From contig RDZG01000065.1 in assembly GCA_004293915.1 (NCBI GenBank), positions 1-50,625 of the forward strand: a stretch of 50,625 nucleotides of DNA, in the 5' to 3' direction. The stretch comes from Bacteroidota bacterium. GTDB taxonomy: Bacteria; Bacteroidota; Bacteroidia; Cytophagales; UBA9547. The notes beneath the pieces were generated by a model that saw only the letters and a list, made by a program, of their open reading frames with translations, was not told the origin of the DNA and did no database searches. Shown in pieces: positions 1 to 7,964 of this stretch. A program made the position numbers and the translations under genes. Numbering within the stretch: the first letter of the stretch is position 1; each line of letters starts with the position of its first letter.

Positions 1-363
1 CTACATAAAGTCTTGAATTACCTCCCAAAATAAAGAGTCTTCCATCTGAAGGTGCAAAGACCAAATCTTTTGGCACAAATGAGGTGTTTGTTTGCTGAAT
101 ATTCACCATGTTATTACCAGAAAATGTAAATACATTGATTCTATTAAGAGTTCCAGTTGTTCCAGAGGCAAAAAGCCTTCCCGTAGCGGTATGTATTGCC
201 AAGTAACTATTGTAATTGATTTGTCCAGCTACAGTGGAAGTACAGCCCAAACTACCATTGTTATCAATTTCGTTGAAAATACTCGATTGTGCATTTAGAT
301 TCAAACTTGTAAATCCTCCAATTAAGATTGTAATGAAAAGATTTGATAGTAATTTTAATTTCA
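1..363 (-). CDS. Secreted beta-propeller-like protein, 5' part (partial)
   Basis: This open frame starts with ATG at 363 and runs off the left edge after 121 residues without a stop. The first 26 residues form a typical signal peptide: MKLK, then a hydrophobic stretch, ending in LNAQ. The mature part has short repeats of the form 'YLAIHTATGRLFASG' and 'DLVFAPSDGRLFILGG', which look like blades of an NHL or lactonase-type beta-propeller. The protein is therefore probably exported to the periplasm or cell surface. Its C-terminus, where a type IX sorting domain might sit, is outside the window. The propeller call is by pattern only; the frame and signal peptide are clear. It is similar in style to the NHL part of the large protein at 11755. 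Confidence 0.75.
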
Positions 364-423
364 TGATGTATTTTATTAATGTGAATATTTATCACAAAAA
401 TACTTACACTTGAAATCTTGCTA

Positions 424-448
424 CTACCCTTTTGGGGTAGTTTTTTTT
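424..448 (+). terminator. Terminator-like hairpin
   Basis: CTACCC (424-429) pairs with GGGTAG (435-440) and is followed by eight T on the plus strand. It lies between the minus-strand toxin remnant and the minus-strand partial gene. No plus-strand gene precedes it, so it may act mainly on antisense transcription or as a weak bidirectional stop. Confidence 0.4.
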
Positions 449-470
449 GGGAAAGTAGATAAAAGAATTA

Positions 471-769
471 TTATTTTAATCCAAGTATGGCAGTATATGC
501 TGGCATTTTAGAAGAAATAATATGTTCTATAAAATATACATCGTCAATAATGTTATATGTGATGAAATATTGCATATTGCTTTTAGGGCTATCGTAGCGG
601 GCAAAATAAGCACCATAAATTGGGATTTTACATTTTCGCAAACTCAAATTTGGAATTGTAGTAATAAAATCATAAATTTTATATACATAATTTTCTGCCA
701 ATTTTACAAAGCAATAATCATTTCATCTAACTCTAAAATTAAATCAGTACTTAATTTTATTTTTTCCAT
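471..769 (-). pseudogene. RelE/ParE-type toxin, frameshifted
   Basis: An ATG at 769 starts a frame reading MEKIKLSTDLILELDEMIIAL, which stops at TAA 706-704. The next frame continues at once with KLAENYVYKIYDFITTIP and runs to 471. Joined by one missing base the product would be 99 residues, and 299 bases fits that exactly (3x100 minus 1). The joined protein resembles small Bacteroidota ParE/RelE-family toxins: an 'LDEM' helix, 'YVYKIYDFITTIP', a central beta-sheet and a C-terminal 'YFITYNIIDDVYFIEHI'. It would act by inhibiting translation or gyrase; the target cannot be told from the sequence. Its ATG overlaps the end of the antitoxin gene by 13 bases, a layout typical of coupled toxin-antitoxin operons. 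As written the toxin is broken, unless the indel is an assembly error. Family assignment is by remembered pattern. Confidence 0.6.
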
Positions 770-981
770 AAATCTCGAACTGTGTTAAGTAAATGTTCTC
801 GACCTTCTTCAAAAGAAACATAATTTCTGTTTTTTACCATAGTTTGAAACACATCTTCTTCCATCAATCCTAATTCTACCAATGGAGCTTTTGCTTGTGG
901 ATGTTTTTTTAGGTCAATAGTAATTTTGGTAACCATTCCTTTGGCGTTTGTTTCGGTACTTATTCCTGCAATTCGTGACAT
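757..981 (-). CDS. Putative antitoxin, 74 aa
   Basis: This is a small 74-residue protein starting MSRIAGISTETNAKG. It has a short beta-rich N-terminus (MVTKITIDLKK) and a helical C-terminal part with FEEGREHLLNTVRDLWKK. This shape, and the position directly upstream of and overlapping a ParE-like toxin frame by 13 bases, fit an antitoxin of a type II system. I do not see a classic ribbon-helix-helix or HTH consensus, so DNA binding is uncertain. The N-terminus would probably dimerise and the acidic C-terminal helix would wrap the toxin. The frame is intact although the toxin frame is broken, as expected if an antitoxin persists or if the toxin indel is an assembly artefact. Confidence 0.6.
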   Translation of the reverse strand: MSRIAGISTETNAKGMVTKITIDLKKHPQAKAPLVELGLMEEDVFQTMVKNRNYVSFEEGREHLLNTVRDLWKK

Positions 982-1061
982 GGCATGAGTTGGTTATGAC
1001 TGTTACAAATTTACTAAAAAACTATAAAATTGCTTTATATAAACTATAAAAAATCAAATTT

Positions 1062-1694
1062 CTAAATATACTTTTGCTTGTTTGCCACTTCTATTGCTTC
1101 TTCTTTAGAATCTACTTGCAGAATACTATAAATCTTTTTGATATGATATTTTACATTGTCTTTTGAAACAAATATAAGTTCGGCTATACTCTGATAGCTT
1201 TTGCCTTGGGCTAATAAAGTAAGAATCTCAGTTTCTCGCTCGTTGAGAGGTGATTTTTGATTTTTGTTGAATGAATTAATCACCATTTTTGCAATTTTCA
1301 TGCTCATGGGTGCTCCTCCTTGCAAACATTCTTCAATGGAACTTTCTAGCTCTTGGTTGTCGATATTTTTTGTTAAATATCCAGTAGCACCTGCACAAAG
1401 TGCAGCAAACACATTTTCACTATTTTCAAATACAGTAATAATGATAACATCAGTTTTAGGGGAGAGTTTTTTGATTTTTTTTGTACCTTCAATGCCATCC
1501 ATACCTGGCAAATCGATGTCCATTAGTATTACTCTTGGCAAATCGTTTTTTAGGTTTTTTATCGCATCTTCACAATTAAAATAAGAACCTGCTAAACGTA
1601 ATTTAGGCACATTATTGATATATTCAGATAAAGTTTCATTTACTGTTTGATTGTCTTCTATAACCAAAATTCTTGTTTTATCAGGTGTAATCAT
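1062..1694 (-). CDS. LuxR/NarL-family response regulator
   Basis: This 210-residue protein has a CheY-like receiver domain (about residues 7-125) and a C-terminal LuxR-type HTH (about 145-205). In the receiver the acidic pair is E13-D14, the phospho-accepting Asp is D59 in VILMDIDLPG, and the conserved Lys is in 'GYLTKN'. The HTH carries the hallmark LNERETEILTLLAQGKS and VKYHIKKIYSIL. It would be phosphorylated by the kinase encoded just upstream (stop at 1733, 38 bp away) and bind DNA as a transcription factor. The target genes are not evident. A hairpin with a T-run sits between the two genes and may lower read-through. The domain assignment is secure. Confidence 0.93.
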   Translation of the reverse strand: MITPDKTRILVIEDNQTVNETLSEYINNVPKLRLAGSYFNCEDAIKNLKNDLPRVILMDIDLPGMDGIEGTKKIKKLSPKTDVIIITVFENSENVFAALCAGATGYLTKNIDNQELESSIEECLQGGAPMSMKIAKMVINSFNKNQKSPLNERETEILTLLAQGKSYQSIAELIFVSKDNVKYHIKKIYSILQVDSKEEAIEVANKQKYI

Positions 1695-1719
1695 TGTACA
1701 AAAATAAAAACTTTAACCA

Positions 1720-1747
1720 AATAAAAACTACCTTATTCGGGTAGTTT
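1720..1747 (-). terminator. Hairpin with T-run between kinase and regulator genes
   Basis: On the minus strand AAACTACC (1747-1740) pairs with GGTAGTTT (1732-1725), and the sequence then continues TTATTTGG. The stem straddles the kinase stop codon and lies just before the regulator start at 1694. It could be a partial terminator that sets the kinase:regulator ratio. The motif resembles the hairpin at 424-440. Confidence 0.35.
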
Positions 1748-2933
1748 GCAAATTAATGTACACTCAATTCCTTGTGGTTTGTTTTGCGAAATTTCAAACT
1801 GAGCATCAATTTTTTTTGCTCTATGCTGCATGTTTTTAAGTCCATTTCCTTGTTTAATTAAATCACCCGATTTTCCTATTCCATTATCGGTAATTACAAT
1901 TTGTAACTCTTTTGAAGTAATTTTAAAATTAAACCAAATTGTTTGGGCTTGTGCATGTTTAATAATATTGGTGATAGATTCTTTTACAATAGGCAAAATC
2001 TCTAGGATATAGCTTGTAGGGAGTTTTATTTCTGGCAAAATATTTGGTTCAGTTTCGATATAAAGTTTGATGTTTGAATGTTTTAAAAAATCATCTAGAT
2101 AATCTCTCAAATACATAAATAACTCGTGCGAATAATCGCTTTTTGGGTCTTTTGCCCAAATAAAATCTCTAAAATTATCATATAAATCGTTTGAACTTGC
2201 CGTTATTTGGTCTAGCACATTTTGTTTTTCGGCATCTGTCTTTTTTAGTTTTACTAGTTTTGCCAAATGACTAATTGAGGCTAATTTATTCCCAATTTTA
2301 TCGTGAAATTCTCTGGCAGTTTCTTCTCTTTGTCTTTTTTCTTCTTGAACTTTTATTACTTCTTGCAGTTTAATATTTCCTTTTATCAAAATAAACATCA
2401 TTGAAGCCAAAATTGAAAACACAAAAATCAAATTGATTAATTTGTATCGATACATTATATACATTAAAGGCTTTTATATGATAAATTTCCAATAAATAAA
2501 ATCCAATAACTGTAAAAACGGAAGCTACTAACAAAAACAATCCCAAACGCAAATCAATGAAAAGCATGCCTGACACAGATAATATCAAATACCAATATAA
2601 ATCATGTGAATAAATGCCGCCACCCAAATAAATACTTGCTGTAATCATTCCAAAACCCACAAAAGACATGATTTGAAGCACAGTGTTTATATTTCCTTTT
2701 ACTTTTATAAAATAAAGACACACACACATTACCACTAAACCCAAATAATTATAAAAGGCTTTTATATCAAGAATAACTCCATTGAAAATAAAAAAAGAGG
2801 TATAAATTGATAGAATAATTAAAAAAGAAAAAATCAACAAAACCAACATTTTGGATTTTTCGTGTTTTTCAGGATTTTCTTTGATAGAAAAATGAATAAA
2901 CCAATCTGTATATTTTGAGAGTTTTTTAATCAT
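1733..2933 (-). pseudogene. Sensor histidine kinase (NarL-partner type), frameshifted
   Basis: Two overlapping frames together make one membrane histidine kinase. The first (2933 to 2370) starts MIKKLSKYTDWFIHF and contains four to five hydrophobic segments ending near 'GFYLLEIYHIKAF'. The second (2464 to 1733) begins with the last membrane segment (LINLIFVFSILASMMFILI), then a coiled linker and a HisKA_3-type box REFHDKIGNKLASISHLAK with the phosphorylatable His. The HATPase boxes follow: VKESITNIIKHAQA (N box), ITDNGIGKSG (G1) and GNGLKNMQHRA (G2). The 1201 bases equal 3x400+1, so one net extra base between about 2420 and 2464 breaks the frame. It is the obvious partner of the LuxR regulator downstream. 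The second frame could in principle be made alone from ATG 2464. A separate two-gene design is less likely because the overlap cuts through a membrane helix series. Confidence 0.75.
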
Positions 2934-2989
2934 ACTTTTCAGCTAAAATTTGGAGTTTTTCTATAAAACTGCAACAACATTGGTTTAAA

Positions 2990-2997
2990 CAAAAGTA
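2990..2997 (-). promoter_or_regulatory. -7 box (TAnnTTTG) upstream of the kinase
   Basis: The minus strand reads TACTTTTG, matching the Bacteroidota -7 consensus TAnnTTTG, 57 bp before the kinase ATG at 2933. I see no good -33 TTG at the usual distance, so this is a half-match only. Confidence 0.3.
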
Positions 2998-3170
2998 TAT
3001 AAAATTTCTTTTATTTACGATTTTTGCGAATAGTCTTTTAGTAGTCGTGATTTGTAAGAGAAAATTTTGACAAAACATTTTTAAAAGTCTGTAATTTGTA
3101 TTGTAATAGCAATAAATATTTGTTTTGTGTTTCTCAAAATTAAAATAGAAATTAAAAACACAATAATTAT

Positions 3171-4641
3171 GTGTTAATTTGCAATTGCATTACACATCAA
3201 ATTGTTGGCTTGAAGTTTGTTTTAATTAGTTTGTTATTTTTTCATGTTTTTGCTCAGGCACAAAATAGTTCTATAGCCAATGATAGCCTCACAAAAAGTA
3301 TTCCAAAGTATTATTTTATAGAAAAAGTTGTAATCGAAGGCAATAAACGCACCAAAGAAAAAATCATTCGTAGAGAATTAAAATACAAAGAAAACGATTC
3401 GATTCCATCACTAAAATTGGATTCGATACTGCTTTGGGAACGAAACAAAATATTTAATACCAATTTGTTTGTTACTGTTGATGTAAAACTAATCCGAAAC
3501 GACAGCAATCAAAATGCAACTTTACATGTGCATGTGCGAGAACAGTGGTACACCGTGCCACAATTGGTTTTTGATGTGCCAAACCAAAGTATAACATATT
3601 TTATAAACGAACTAAAAGGCGATTTGAGCAAAGTCAATTTTGGTGCCAAATTGTTTCAACGCAATTGTTTTGGCAGAAACCAAACCTTGAGGCTTACCGT
3701 ACAGGCTGGCTTTACCAGAAATATTGATGTTTCTTATGAAATTCCCTATATCAACAAAAAACAAACTTTAGGTATAATTATGTACACTTCGGTTTCAAAC
3801 AGTCGAGATTTACAGTTTGCAACAATTGAAAATAAATGGAAAAGTTTAGACTTAACACCTTATGGAGATTTCAGATATCTGAAAAATCGTATCAATAGAG
3901 AATCTTTTCGGGTTGGAGCGGGTATAAATTACAGACCTGGCTTTTTTACGAATCATTTTTTTGAAATGGCTTATTATCACAATACTTTAACAAACGACAC
4001 AATTGCAAAAATCAATCCTGAGTTTTTTCTAAATGGACAAACCAAACAACGTTATTTTTATTTGCATTATGCCATCAATGACGACCACCGAGATGTTCGC
4101 CAGTTTGCGCTCAAAGGCTATGTGAGCAGAGTTGATATAGAACAACTTGGGATTACTCCTTTTGAAACGCAAAACATTACTAGGCTTACCGCAACTCATG
4201 CTCGTTATTATCCACTTACAAAGCGTTTTTCGTATGCTGGAAGGGTGAAAATGAAAGTTTCGTTTCCTGATTTACAGCCATTTGTAGATTTTAGGGCTTT
4301 GGGAGGAGGGCAAGATTTGGTTCGTGGCTACGATATTTATCAAATAGATGGGCAACATTATTTTTTATGGCGAAACTCGCTCCGTTTCAAAGTTTTTTCA
4401 AAATTATTTAACCTCGGAAAATATTTATTTCAGTTTGTTTTCAGATGCGGGCTATGTGGTAAACCAATCCGATATAAGCACAATGTATTTTAGAAACGAT
4501 AAATTTAGCAACAAACCATTAGGAAGTATAGGTATTGGTTTAAATATTGTAACGTTTTATAACTCCGTATTTAGGCTCGAATGGTCTCTCAACGGAGCCA
4601 ATTATTACAATGTTAGTTTTAATATTTTTGCAGATATTTAA
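3171..4641 (+). pseudogene. Omp85/BamA-like outer-membrane protein, frameshifted near the C-terminus
   Basis: The product has a signal peptide, best read from a TTG at 3210 (MKFVLISLLFFHVFAQAQ), although the frame is open from a GTG at 3171. A POTRA domain follows (about residues 45-120 of the long frame) with FIEKVVIEGNKRTKEKIIRREL. A long beta-barrel follows, including the family signature 'FRALGGGQDLVRGYD'. The first frame ends at 4493 with an aberrant tail. The correct continuation, SENIYFSLFSDAGYVV and then NVSFNIFADI, is in another frame ending at 4641. The shift lies in the T/A-run around 4390-4410; 1471 bases equal 3x490+1. The family inserts or secretes proteins and lipids through the outer membrane. 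This short single-POTRA type is not the housekeeping BamA. If the indel is real, the last strands with the membrane-anchoring C-terminus are lost. Confidence 0.75.
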
Positions 4642-4815
4642 ACCCAAAATACGCATTAGAAATCTATTACAAACCATAATTACTTCATAATAAGGCACTT
4701 TCATTAAAATTTGACCTTAATTTAGTTCACTAAATTCTTGCCCAAATTTTAACTCCAAATACCTTATTATCTTGTACTTATGGCTTTCATAACGATGTAT
4801 ATTGCGTATTTTGGA

Positions 4816-5868
4816 TTAAACAGCAATTTCCACTTTTTTTGTTTTATCCAAAGTAGCGTTTCTAATAGCAACTTGCTGTGCAACAGACTGAGCCAAAACC
4901 TCAAATGCTTTGCCAACAACTGCACTTTGCAGGGCTACAGGCATACCCGAATCGCCACCTTCTCGCACACTTTGTACTAACGGAATCTCTCCCAAAAAAG
5001 GCACATTGTTTTTCTCTGCCAATATTTTTCCACCGCCTTTTCCAAAAATGTAATATTTATTATCGGGCAATTCTTCAGGTGTGAAATAGCTCATGTTTTC
5101 GACCACACCCAAAATTGGAACATAAGTAGCCACTTTTTGAGGTGTAGTTACAATTACCGCACCAGTAATGGGCAGCGTTTGTACTAACGTTAGGTGAATA
5201 TCGCCAGTGCCAGGTGGCAAATCTATGAGCAAATAATCTAAATCTCCCCACATCACATCGGTAATAAATTGGCGTAATGCACTGCTAACCATGGGTCCAC
5301 GCCAAGTAACAGCACTTTCGGCTGGCACCAAAACACCAATCGAAATCAATTCTACACCATATTTTTCGAGTGGGATAATAAAATTTTTACCTTCGATGGA
5401 GGTCATGTTTGGTTGCTCTTTTTCGACACCAAACATAGTTGGAATGGATGGACCAGAAATATCGGCATCTATCAAGCCAACTCTTGCACCTGCTTTGGAG
5501 AGTGCAACTGCCAAATTGGAGGTAACAGTAGATTTGCCAACTCCACCTTTGCCAGATGCTATAGCAATAATATTTTTGATTTTGGGTAATAATTTATCCA
5601 CTCCCTCACGAATGGTCGATACTTCAGCCGTCAGTTTTATAACTACTTCTATTTCAGCGCCATACATGCCTTGAATAGCATCTATACAGCGTTTTTTGAT
5701 TAGCTCCTTTAGCGGACAAGCAGGCGTTGTAAGTACAACTGTAAAGCCAATTTTTGAGCCATCAATCATGATGTCTTTTATCATGCCAAGCGAAACCAAA
5801 TCTTTTTTCAAATCGGGTTCTTCAACTGTGCTTAGGGCTTTTAAAATATCTTTTTCTACTAAATTCAT
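4816..5868 (-). CDS. apbC: Mrp/ApbC/NBP35-family P-loop ATPase (iron-sulfur carrier)
   Basis: This 350-residue protein has an N-terminal MIP18/DUF59 domain (about 1-85, with the conserved LTTPACPL) and a deviant Walker A P-loop SGKGGVGKSTVTSNLAVAL (about 105-123). Switch motifs are DADISGPSIP and LLIDLPPGTGD. The family carries and transfers Fe-S clusters in the cytoplasm. After TTPQKVA (residue 247) the chain goes directly to YVPILGVVENMSYF. Relatives have about 15 more residues there (an ADA-R/K-KG helix), so a clean in-frame deletion seems present. The CxxC pair found in many Mrp proteins is absent, as in other Bacteroidota versions with 'ELPDNKYYIFG'. It is encoded alone, convergent with the Omp85-like gene. 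Family is certain; activity with the shortened helix is uncertain. Confidence 0.92.
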   Translation of the reverse strand: MNLVEKDILKALSTVEEPDLKKDLVSLGMIKDIMIDGSKIGFTVVLTTPACPLKELIKKRCIDAIQGMYGAEIEVVIKLTAEVSTIREGVDKLLPKIKNIIAIASGKGGVGKSTVTSNLAVALSKAGARVGLIDADISGPSIPTMFGVEKEQPNMTSIEGKNFIIPLEKYGVELISIGVLVPAESAVTWRGPMVSSALRQFITDVMWGDLDYLLIDLPPGTGDIHLTLVQTLPITGAVIVTTPQKVATYVPILGVVENMSYFTPEELPDNKYYIFGKGGGKILAEKNNVPFLGEIPLVQSVREGGDSGMPVALQSAVVGKAFEVLAQSVAQQVAIRNATLDKTKKVEIAV

Positions 5869-5952
5869 TGATGATATTTATGGTTTTATAAATGCAAAAA
5901 TATATAATCTAATTTATAAATTGTGTAAAAATTATAATTGAAAAATTCATTA

Positions 5953-7470
5953 CTATTTCACATTCAATTTACTATTTTTTCGGCTGTAAAAAAAGTAAAT
6001 AATCAGTCCGATGGCAAGCCAAATCAAAAATCGAATCCAGTTTGTGGCTCCCAATTGGCAAAGCAATGCTAAGTTGCAAATCAAACCCAAAACGGGTATC
6101 AAAGAAAGATTTTTCCAAATTGCAAAAACAGAAATCGCAAAAGCTAAAGCATAAAAAATCATACTTTCAGTACTGGTATTTGGCTTAAAATCAACCAAAT
6201 AAGAAATGAAAAGTAAAACTAAAAAAGTGAGGGGCAAGCCAATTTTTGAGTTAATATATGTGATTTTAAATTTAGATTTTATGTCTTGTTTTGTGCATTC
6301 TAAATAAATTATTCCGGAACAAACCAAAGCAAAAGCAAATAAAGTGCCAATACTTGTGAGGTCTATAATGTCGTTTATATCAAAAAAAAGTGCGGGAATA
6401 GCAACTGCAAAACCCGTTACTATGGTAGCAAAAGAAGGAGTTTTGTATTTTGGATGAATTTGCGAAAATTTCTTAGGCAACAGTCCATCTCTGCTCATAG
6501 CATACCAGATTCGAGGTTGCCCCAATTGATAAACCAAAATCACACTGCTCAATGTGATAATAGAAATAAAAGACACACATCCTCCAATAAAATGCAATCC
6601 TACATAGTCAAACACAAAAGCTAAAGGGTCTGGCACATTGAGTTTAGTGTGATAAACCATTCCGGTAATGGTAAGCGTAAGTAAAACATAAATTAGTGTA
6701 GAAATTATCAAAGACAAAATCATGGCTTTTGGAATATCTTTTTGCGGATTTTTGCATTCTTCGGCTGTTGTAGAAATGGCATCGAAGCCTATATAAGCAA
6801 AAAACACAGATGAAATAGAAACCAAAACTCCCGAAACACCATTGGGTGCAAAGGGTTGCCAATTGGCAGGAGTAATATAAAAAGCTCCTATGCAAATAAT
6901 TGCAAAAATGACTAATAACTTAATGATTACCAGTATGTTATTAGTTTCTTTTGATTCTTTAATCCCAATATAACAGATATAAGTTATCAAAATGGTGATG
7001 GCGGCAGCAGGGTAATCGATATGCAAACTGGTATTAAAAACATTAAAATTTGTTTGTAAATCAATGCCAAAACCACGCATAAAATGTTGAAAATAACCGC
7101 TCCACGAAATTGCCACTGCCACGTTGCTCACTGCATATTCCATAAACAAATCCCAGCCAATAATCCAAGCGGCTAATTCACCAAAAATAACATACGTATA
7201 TGTGTAGCAACTGCCTGATGCCGGTATGGCAGAAGCCAATTGTGCATAGCAAAGTGCCGAAAAACCGCAACTGATGGCAGTAAAAATGAACAAATAAATC
7301 ACGGCTGGTCCGCCAGAACTTACTGCCGTGCCAATGGTACTAAAAATACTTGCTCCAACTATGGCAGCTATTCCAAAAAATGTTAAATCTCTAACAGTGA
7401 GTGTTTTATTAAGACTTTCTGATACTTCGGAAGAATCTGAAATGGATTTTTTACGAAAAAGATTATCCAT
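5953..7470 (-). CDS. APC-superfamily amino-acid permease
   Basis: This 505-residue integral membrane protein has about 12-14 hydrophobic helices. I chose ATG at 7470 (MDNLFRKKSISDSS): the longer open frame starts inside the upstream gene and adds a non-membrane leader. The first helix carries the APC signature GIAAIVGASIFSTIGTAVSS, the equivalent of the G-x-G-I-F substrate loop. Further on are AFVFDYVGLHF and YQLGQPRIWYAMSRDGLLPKKF, typical of the cationic amino-acid transporter (CAT/YfnA-like) branch. It would import amino acids by proton symport or exchange; the substrate cannot be read from the sequence. The start lies 5 bp after the stop of the small gene at 7476, so the two form an operon. 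Confidence 0.88.
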   Translation of the reverse strand: MDNLFRKKSISDSSEVSESLNKTLTVRDLTFFGIAAIVGASIFSTIGTAVSSGGPAVIYLFIFTAISCGFSALCYAQLASAIPASGSCYTYTYVIFGELAAWIIGWDLFMEYAVSNVAVAISWSGYFQHFMRGFGIDLQTNFNVFNTSLHIDYPAAAITILITYICYIGIKESKETNNILVIIKLLVIFAIICIGAFYITPANWQPFAPNGVSGVLVSISSVFFAYIGFDAISTTAEECKNPQKDIPKAMILSLIISTLIYVLLTLTITGMVYHTKLNVPDPLAFVFDYVGLHFIGGCVSFISIITLSSVILVYQLGQPRIWYAMSRDGLLPKKFSQIHPKYKTPSFATIVTGFAVAIPALFFDINDIIDLTSIGTLFAFALVCSGIIYLECTKQDIKSKFKITYINSKIGLPLTFLVLLFISYLVDFKPNTSTESMIFYALAFAISVFAIWKNLSLIPVLGLICNLALLCQLGATNWIRFLIWLAIGLIIYFFYSRKNSKLNVK

Positions 7471-7475
7471 TTTTG

Positions 7476-7856
7476 TTACTCTTCGGGATAGGGAATAAAC
7501 ACAAAATTGACAAAATCTTCGTCCACCACAAACAAACAGCAAAACTCGTCTGGATTTTTGTAGGTTGCATAAAAGTCTTCTAATTTATCGGCATCAATCA
7601 ATTTTCGTTGCATAAACTCCTCGAGCATCGAAGCATAATAATGCCATTCTGTATCGAATTCGTATTTTTTATACAATGGATTCCCAATCGCAATTTCGAC
7701 TTTTGAAACCGGGAAAATAGGATATTGACTAAATCCACGTTGGCGAATTTGATACGAAGCTTCTTTTATATTATCTGCAACTTTTATAAAATCAGAACTA
7801 ATGTGTCCCAAATATTGTCCATCTAAAAAATCGGGTTCATAGTCTAGTTTTTCCAT
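7476..7856 (-). CDS. Conserved hypothetical protein, 126 aa
   Basis: The gene encodes a small soluble, acidic-aromatic protein starting MEKLDYEPDF; ATG 7856 is preferred over an upstream TTG at 7877. No signal peptide or membrane helix is visible. It has a conserved-looking IKEASYQIRQRGFSQYPIFP and a C-terminal EFCCLFVVDEDFVNFVFIPYPEE. I recall similar short proteins in Bacteroidota genomes, but no function. It is transcribed just ahead of the amino-acid permease (5 bp gap) from a -7 box at 7882-7875. The cytoplasmic location and operon position do not reveal a role. Confidence 0.75.
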   Translation of the reverse strand: MEKLDYEPDFLDGQYLGHISSDFIKVADNIKEASYQIRQRGFSQYPIFPVSKVEIAIGNPLYKKYEFDTEWHYYASMLEEFMQRKLIDADKLEDFYATYKNPDEFCCLFVVDEDFVNFVFIPYPEE

Positions 7857-7874
7857 TTTCGCAACTTGTTTTTG

Positions 7875-7882
7875 CAAAAATA
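7875..7882 (-). promoter_or_regulatory. -7 box for the 7476/permease operon
   Basis: The minus strand reads TATTTTTG, matching TAnnTTTG, 18 bp before ATG 7856. It forms a divergent pair with the plus-strand box at 7928. No clear -33 TTG at 17-19 bp. Confidence 0.3.
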
Positions 7883-7927
7883 AACAAAGGGATTTGTATT
7901 TTATAAAAGCATTTGTAGAATAATAAT

Positions 7928-7935
7928 TATTTTTG
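7928..7935 (+). promoter_or_regulatory. -7 box for the DUF4403 gene
   Basis: TATTTTTG matches the TAnnTTTG consensus, 29 bp before ATG 7965. No well-spaced -33 TTG was found. Confidence 0.35.
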
Positions 7936-7964
7936 AACGTTTTATTAAAAAGCTGATTAAAAGC

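Noticed and set aside
92-413. Plus-strand open frames in the first 400 bp
   Set aside because: They are shadows of the minus-strand secreted protein, which has a clear signal peptide and propeller-like repeats.
7471-7542. Longer N-terminus for the permease (start at 7542)
   Set aside because: It would overlap the upstream gene and add a Cys/Arg-rich leader not expected in the family; ATG 7470 fits the 5-bp operon gap.
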